64,000 nucleotides of DNA from DASSQJ01 sp963773655 (GTDB lineage: Bacteria; Actinomycetota; Actinomycetes; Actinomycetales; Dermatophilaceae): the NCBI GenBank assembly GCA_963773655.1, contig CAVZBX010000005.1, positions 124,001 to 188,000 on the forward strand. The letters are read 5' to 3'. Each line of letters opens with the position of its first letter. The stretch's first letter is position 1. Position numbers and translations under genes: made by a program. The notes beneath the pieces were generated by a model. The model was not told the DNA's origin, ran no database searches, and saw nothing but the letters and a program-made list of their open reading frames with translations. Positions 60,160-64,000 of this stretch are shown here, one piece after another.

Positions 60160-60244
60160 ATCGGGCGTCCCGGTGTAAGCATCGGGTTTCGCGGCCGGGG
60201 TGGTCCCGCATCCTGAGACCACCGGCCCGTGACACGATGCCGGG

Positions 60245-60622
60245 GTGTCCCCCACCCGCCCCGTCCTGGTCTTCGACGGCGACTGCTCGTTCTGCACCAC
60301 GTCGGCCCGGGTGGTCGGCGACCGGCTGCGCCGGGACCCGGGGGACTTCGCCGTCGAGCCCTGGCAGCGCCTCGACCTCCACCCGCTCGGGCTGACGCCC
60401 GAGGAGTGCGACGCGTCGGTGCAGTGGGTGGGCGCGGACGGGCGCCACGCGCACGGCGAGGGCGCGATCGCGCAGGCGCTGCTCGCCTCGCGCCCGTGGG
60501 CGCGACCGGCCGGGGCGCTCCTCCTGGCGCCCGGCGTGCGGACCGTCGCGGGGGCGGTCTACCGGTGGGTCTCGCGGAACCGCCACCGGCTCCCCGGCGG
60601 CTCCCCGGCCTGCTCCACCTGA
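60245..60622 (+). CDS. DCC-family thiol-disulfide oxidoreductase-like protein
   Basis: The protein has 125 residues, GTG start. The family motif is VFDGDCSFCTTSAR near the N-terminus (Asp, Cys-x-x-Cys), and a Cys lies at the C-terminal PACST. The family is thought to be thioredoxin-like but its partners are unknown. It is divergent from amtB with the GlnR box between, and converges on ftsY, whose stop is 28 bases away. Confidence 0.85.
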   Translation: MSPTRPVLVFDGDCSFCTTSARVVGDRLRRDPGDFAVEPWQRLDLHPLGLTPEECDASVQWVGADGRHAHGEGAIAQALLASRPWARPAGALLLAPGVRTVAGAVYRWVSRNRHRLPGGSPACST

Positions 60623-60650
60623 CCGGGCCCGGCCACGCCGTCGGCGGCGG

Positions 60651-61841
60651 CTACTCGAGGATGGCGTCGACGAACGCCTCGGCGTCGAACGGGGCGAGGT
60701 CGTCGGGGCCCTCGCCGAGCCCGACGAGCTTGACCGGCACACCGAGCGCGCGCTGGACCGCGACGACGATCCCGCCCTTGGCGGTGCCGTCGAGCTTGGT
60801 GAGGACGATGCCGGTGATCCCGACGACCTGGCCGAAGACCTCCGCCTGCTTCATCCCGTTCTGGCCGGTGGTGGCGTCGAGCACGAGGAGCACCTCGTCG
60901 ACGGGGCTCTGCTTCTCGATGACCCGCTTGACCTTGCCGAGCTCGTCCATGAGCCCGACCTTGTTCTGGAGGCGGCCCGCGGTGTCGACGAGCACGACGT
61001 CGGCCTCGAGCTCGGCGGCGGCCCGCACCGCGTCGTAGGCGACCGACGCCGGGTCGGCGCCCTCGCGGTCGGAGCGCACGGTGGGCACCCCGACGCGCTG
61101 CCCCCACGTCTGGAGCTGGTCGGCGGCCGCGGCGCGGAAGGTGTCGGCGGCGCCGAGCACGACGTCCTTGTCCTCCGCGACGAGGACCCGGGCGAGCTTG
61201 CCGACGGTCGTGGTCTTGCCGGTGCCGTTGACGCCGACGACGAGCACGCACGCCGGACGACCGTCGACCCGCTGGTCGGCGAGGGAGCGGTCCATCGTGG
61301 GGTCGACGACCGCGAGCAGCTCCTCGCGGAGCCAGCCGCGCACCGTGGCCTCGTCGGTGGAGCCCTCGACCGCCAGCCGGGTGCGCAGGTTGTCGACGAG
61401 CTCGGTGGTGGCCGCGACCCCGAGGTCGGCGGCGAGGAGGGTGTCCTCGACCTCCTCCCAGGCGGCCTCGTCGAGCCGGCCGCCGGCGAGCAGGGCGAGC
61501 AGCCCCTTGCCGATCGCCGTGTTCGAGCGGGCCAGGCGCGCCCGCAGCCGCCGAAGCCGCCCGGCCGGGGCCTCGGGCCGCTCCAGCGTGGGCGCCGGCA
61601 CGGCGACGGTGGCCTCCGGCGCCTCGGGCTCGGCGACCTCGCCGGGTTCCTCGATGGTGCCGATCGAACCCGATGGTGCGGTGTCGGCGTCGGCCGCGCC
61701 CGGCGTACCCGGTACGCCGGGGGCGGTGGGCGGCGGCACCTCCCCGCCGCGCCGACCGCGCAGCAGCCCGACGAGCACGGCGCCGACGACGACGAGGACG
61801 ACCAGGCCGATGATGACGTAGGTCCAGAAGGATCCGCTCAC
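60651..61841 (-). CDS. ftsY: Signal recognition particle receptor FtsY
   Basis: The protein has 396 residues. A membrane-contacting N-terminal segment (YVIIGLVVLVVVGAVLVGLL) is followed by a 70-residue acidic/Pro linker. The NG domain has G1 GVNGTGKTTT (near 201), the VLGAADTFRAAAADQL motif, VDTAGRLQNKVGLMDEL and TKLDGTAKGGI. It receives Ffh-bound ribosomes at the membrane. GTG at 61841 is fixed by the membrane segment; the much longer in-frame reading is an artefact of a lost base in the M13 gene upstream. Confidence 0.95.
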   Translation of the reverse strand: MSGSFWTYVIIGLVVLVVVGAVLVGLLRGRRGGEVPPPTAPGVPGTPGAADADTAPSGSIGTIEEPGEVAEPEAPEATVAVPAPTLERPEAPAGRLRRLRARLARSNTAIGKGLLALLAGGRLDEAAWEEVEDTLLAADLGVAATTELVDNLRTRLAVEGSTDEATVRGWLREELLAVVDPTMDRSLADQRVDGRPACVLVVGVNGTGKTTTVGKLARVLVAEDKDVVLGAADTFRAAAADQLQTWGQRVGVPTVRSDREGADPASVAYDAVRAAAELEADVVLVDTAGRLQNKVGLMDELGKVKRVIEKQSPVDEVLLVLDATTGQNGMKQAEVFGQVVGITGIVLTKLDGTAKGGIVVAVQRALGVPVKLVGLGEGPDDLAPFDAEAFVDAILE

Positions 61842-61908
61842 CCGGTCATCCTCGCCGATGGGTCGGCGGCGCCCAAACCGACCCGGCCCGGTGCGGGTGG
61901 CCGCGCGC

Positions 61909-63860
61909 TCAGAAGATGCGGACCCTCTCCTCGGGGCCAGCCACATCCCGTCGCCCTCGGCCGTGCCGAAGGCCTCGTGGAACTCGTCGAGGTTGCGTAC
62001 GGCGTTGGCGCGCAGGTCCTCGGGGCTGTGCGGGTCGATGCTGAGGCGGCGCACGGCCTCCTCCTCGCGGGACCGGGCCCGCCAGTTCGTGGCCCAGCCG
62101 TAGAAGAACCGCTGGTCGCCGGTGAGCCCGTCGAGCACCGGGGCCTCCTCGCCGGCGAGCGAGATGCGGTAGGCGGCGTAGCCGATCGCGAGCCCCCCGA
62201 GGTCGCCGATGTTCTCGCCGACCGTGAGCTTGCCGTTCACCGTGTGCCCCGGGGCGTCGCGCGTCTCCAGCGCGGAGAACTGCTCGGCGAGGGCCGCCGC
62301 GAGCGTCTCGAAGCGGCCCCGGTCCTCCTCCGTCCACCACACCCGCAGCTGGCCGCGGCCGTCGAACTGCGAGCCCTGGTCGTCGAAGCCGTGCCCGATC
62401 TCGTGCCCGATGACCGAGCCGATGCCGCCGTAGTTGACGGCGTCGTCGGCGTCGAGGTCGAAGAACGGCGGCTGGAGGATCGCCGCCGGGAAGACGATCT
62501 CGTTCATGCCGGGGTTGTAGTAGGCGTTGACGGTCTGCGGGGTCATGAACCACTCGCCCCGGTCGATCGGCCCGCCGAGCTTGCCGAGGTCGCGGTCGAC
62601 CTCGAAGGCGGTGGCCCGACGGACGTTGCCGACGAGGTCGCCGGGGTCCACCTCGAGCGTGGAGTAGTCGCGCCACTCGTCGGGGTAGCCGATCTTCGGC
62701 GTGAACGCCTCCAGCTTGGCGTAGGCCTCCGCGCGGGTGGCGTCGCCCATCCAGGGGACCTCGGCGAAGCTGCGGCGGAAGGCCTCGACGAGGTGGTCGA
62801 CGAGCTCGACCATCCGCTCCTTGGCGCGGGGCGGGAAGTGCCGCTCGACGTAGAGCTGGCCCACGGCCTCGCCGAGGGCCGCCTCGAGCAGCCCCACCCC
62901 GCGCTTCCACCGCGCCCGCAGCTGCGGCACCCCGGAGAGCCGGCGGCCGTAGAAGTCGAAGTTCTCGTCGACGAACGGGCTCGACAGGTAGGGGGCGAAG
63001 TCGTGCACGAGGTGCCACGCGAGCCACGCCCGCCACGTCTCGACCGGCTCCTCGGCGAGGGCGGCGTCGACCGAGCGGATGTGGTCGGTCTGCCGGACGA
63101 CGACGGAGTGGAGCGCGTCGGCGGGCGCCTGCATCCCGTCGAGGTACCCGCTCCAGTCGATCCGGGGGCCGAGGGCGGCGAGGCCCTCGCGGTCGAGCAG
63201 CGTGTACGTCTTCACCGGGTCGCGGTTGGTGACCTTGTCCCAGTGCCCGGCGGCGATCCGCGTCTCGAGGGCCATGACGCGCTGGGCGTCGGCCTCGGCC
63301 CCCGGCCAGCCCGCGGCCGTGAGCATCCGCCCGACGTGCACGACGTAGGCCGCGCGCAGCTCCTCGTGCCGGTCCTCGCGGTAGTACGACTCGTCGGGCA
63401 GCCCGATGCCGGCCTGCTCGAGGTAGACGACGTAGCGGTCGGGGTCGCCGCTGTCGGTGTTGACGAACGGGGCGGCGAAGCCGGTGACGCCCTGCCGTGC
63501 GAGCGACCCGAGGAGGCGCGCGACGTCCCCGGCGTCGCGCACCTGCGCGATGCGCTCGAGGTCGGCGCGCAGCGGCTCGACGCCCAGGGCCTCGACCCGG
63601 TCCTCGTCCATGAAGCTGGCGTAGAGGTCGCCGACCTTGGCGCCGACGCTGCCGGGAGCGGGCGAGCCGGTGGCGACCTCGTCGACGATGGCCCGCACGT
63701 GCTCCTCGGCCTGTTCGCGCAGCACGTCGAAGGTGCCGTAGCGGCCGCGGTCGTCGGGGATCTCGGTGCTCGCGAGCCACCGGCCGTTGACGTGGGCGAA
63801 CAGGTCGTCCTGCGGGCGGACCGCGGGGTCGAGTGCACTGGTGTCGATGCCGGACCTCAT
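61909..63860 (-). pseudogene. M13-family (neprilysin-like) metallopeptidase, one frameshift at the 3' end
   Basis: About 650 residues after correction. ATG 63860 has AAGGAG ten bases upstream. The family zinc motif is VIGHEIGHGFDDQG (near residue 482) with the third ligand in ENIGDLGG (near 548), and YYNPGMNEIVFPAAILQPPFF and NAVRNLDEFHEAFG are typical. There is no signal peptide, so this is a cytoplasmic PepO-like member. Near 61936-61940 a C is missing from a CCCC run: the expected ending EERVRIF then stop at 61909 lies in a different frame. Without the repair the frame runs on into ftsY. Confidence 0.82.
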
Positions 63861-63923
63861 CCGGGATGCTCCTTCGCGTCGGGACTGCGGCCCATTCGAC
63901 CACAGGGACATAGGGTGAGGTGC

Positions 63924-64000
63924 GTGACCTCCGCCGCCTCCGGGGCCGACACCGCTCCACGCCGTCGGCGGCGGCTCCCGTGGTTCACCGAGGTCCTCCT
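63924..64000 (+). CDS. N-terminal part of an unidentified protein (runs off the right edge)
   Basis: GTG 63924 opens a frame to the window edge. The 25 visible residues are polar, with a run of five arginines, then LPWFTEVLL, which looks like the approach to a first membrane helix. The pattern resembles membrane phosphatases of the PAP2 type but this is only a guess. It is divergent from the M13 peptidase with a 63-base gap. Confidence 0.4.
   Translation, partial: MTSAASGADTAPRRRRRLPWFTEVL

Noticed and set aside
60651..63911. A single 1086-residue peptidase-GTPase fusion protein
   Set aside because: A one-base loss joins the frames; the M13 stop and the ftsY start and membrane segment are both present.

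Overview
The window is a piece of a very GC-rich actinobacterial chromosome. GTG starts are common, genes overlap by 1 to 8 bases, S2 and S16 have long acidic tails, a DUF2469 gene is present, and a GlnR-type box precedes amtB. The gene order ispG-rseP-dxr / rlmN / cdsA-frr-pyrH-tsf-rpsB / xerC / dprA-yifB-yraN / DUF2469-rnhB-lepB / rplS-trmD-rimM / rpsP-khpA / ffh-glnD-glnB-amtB / ftsY matches the conserved core of Streptomyces and Micrococcales. A Micrococcales lineage such as Intrasporangiaceae is my guess from gene content, not a demonstrated placement.

Layout. 1-4.3 kb: a partial secreted protein, an ECF-like sigma factor with a membrane partner, a uridine-kinase-like P-loop protein, ispG and a coiled-coil protein. 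4.3-8.5 kb: rseP, dxr, a short SARP-like winged-helix protein and a DnaB-like ATPase. 8.6-20.6 kb: a polyamine/GABA island with succinate-semialdehyde dehydrogenase, a saccharopine-dehydrogenase-like enzyme, potDABC, an aminobutyraldehyde dehydrogenase, an Lrp regulator, an aminotransferase and a PuuB-like oxidase. 20.7-25.3 kb: a LOG protein, a copper-monooxygenase-like lipoprotein, rlmN and an unknown protein. 25.3-31.5 kb: cdsA, frr, pyrH, a 66-residue protein, tsf, rpsB and an aminotransferase. 31.5-40.7 kb: a tandem repeat, M23 and DUF3152 proteins, xerC, dprA, yifB, yraN, DUF2469, rnhB and two lepB-like genes. 40.7-44.7 kb: rplS, a FetB-like permease, a flavin-type oxidase family gene, a trmD-GNAT fusion and rimM. 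44.7-48.7 kb: a large SARP-STAND-membrane-BMP regulator and a secreted protein. 48.9-54.2 kb: khpA, rpsP, an Rrf2 regulator divergent from a TauE-like exporter, an amidohydrolase, an alpha/beta hydrolase and a methyltransferase. 54.3-64 kb: ffh, glnD, glnB, amtB, a DCC protein, ftsY, an M13 peptidase and a partial gene.

The most interesting local system is the regulator at 44719-47943. It joins a SARP DNA-binding head, a STAND NTPase, one membrane segment and an extracytoplasmic BMP-type ligand domain. Just upstream, on the same strand, is a secreted-protein gene whose promoter region carries two identical 9-bp repeats exactly 11 bp apart, the spacing of SARP sites. Other signals are a three-copy palindromic intergenic element, a five-copy 30-32 bp tandem repeat, a GlnR box, Rrf2-type half-sites and an S26 paralogue without its catalytic residues.

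Caution on quality: at least nine single-base indels break otherwise conserved genes (lrp, oxidase, amidohydrolase, four in glnD, amtB, M13 peptidase). One of them creates a false 1086-codon frame joining the M13 peptidase to FtsY. This looks like uncorrected sequence error rather than gene decay. I saw no rRNA, tRNA, CRISPR array, insertion sequence or prophage.
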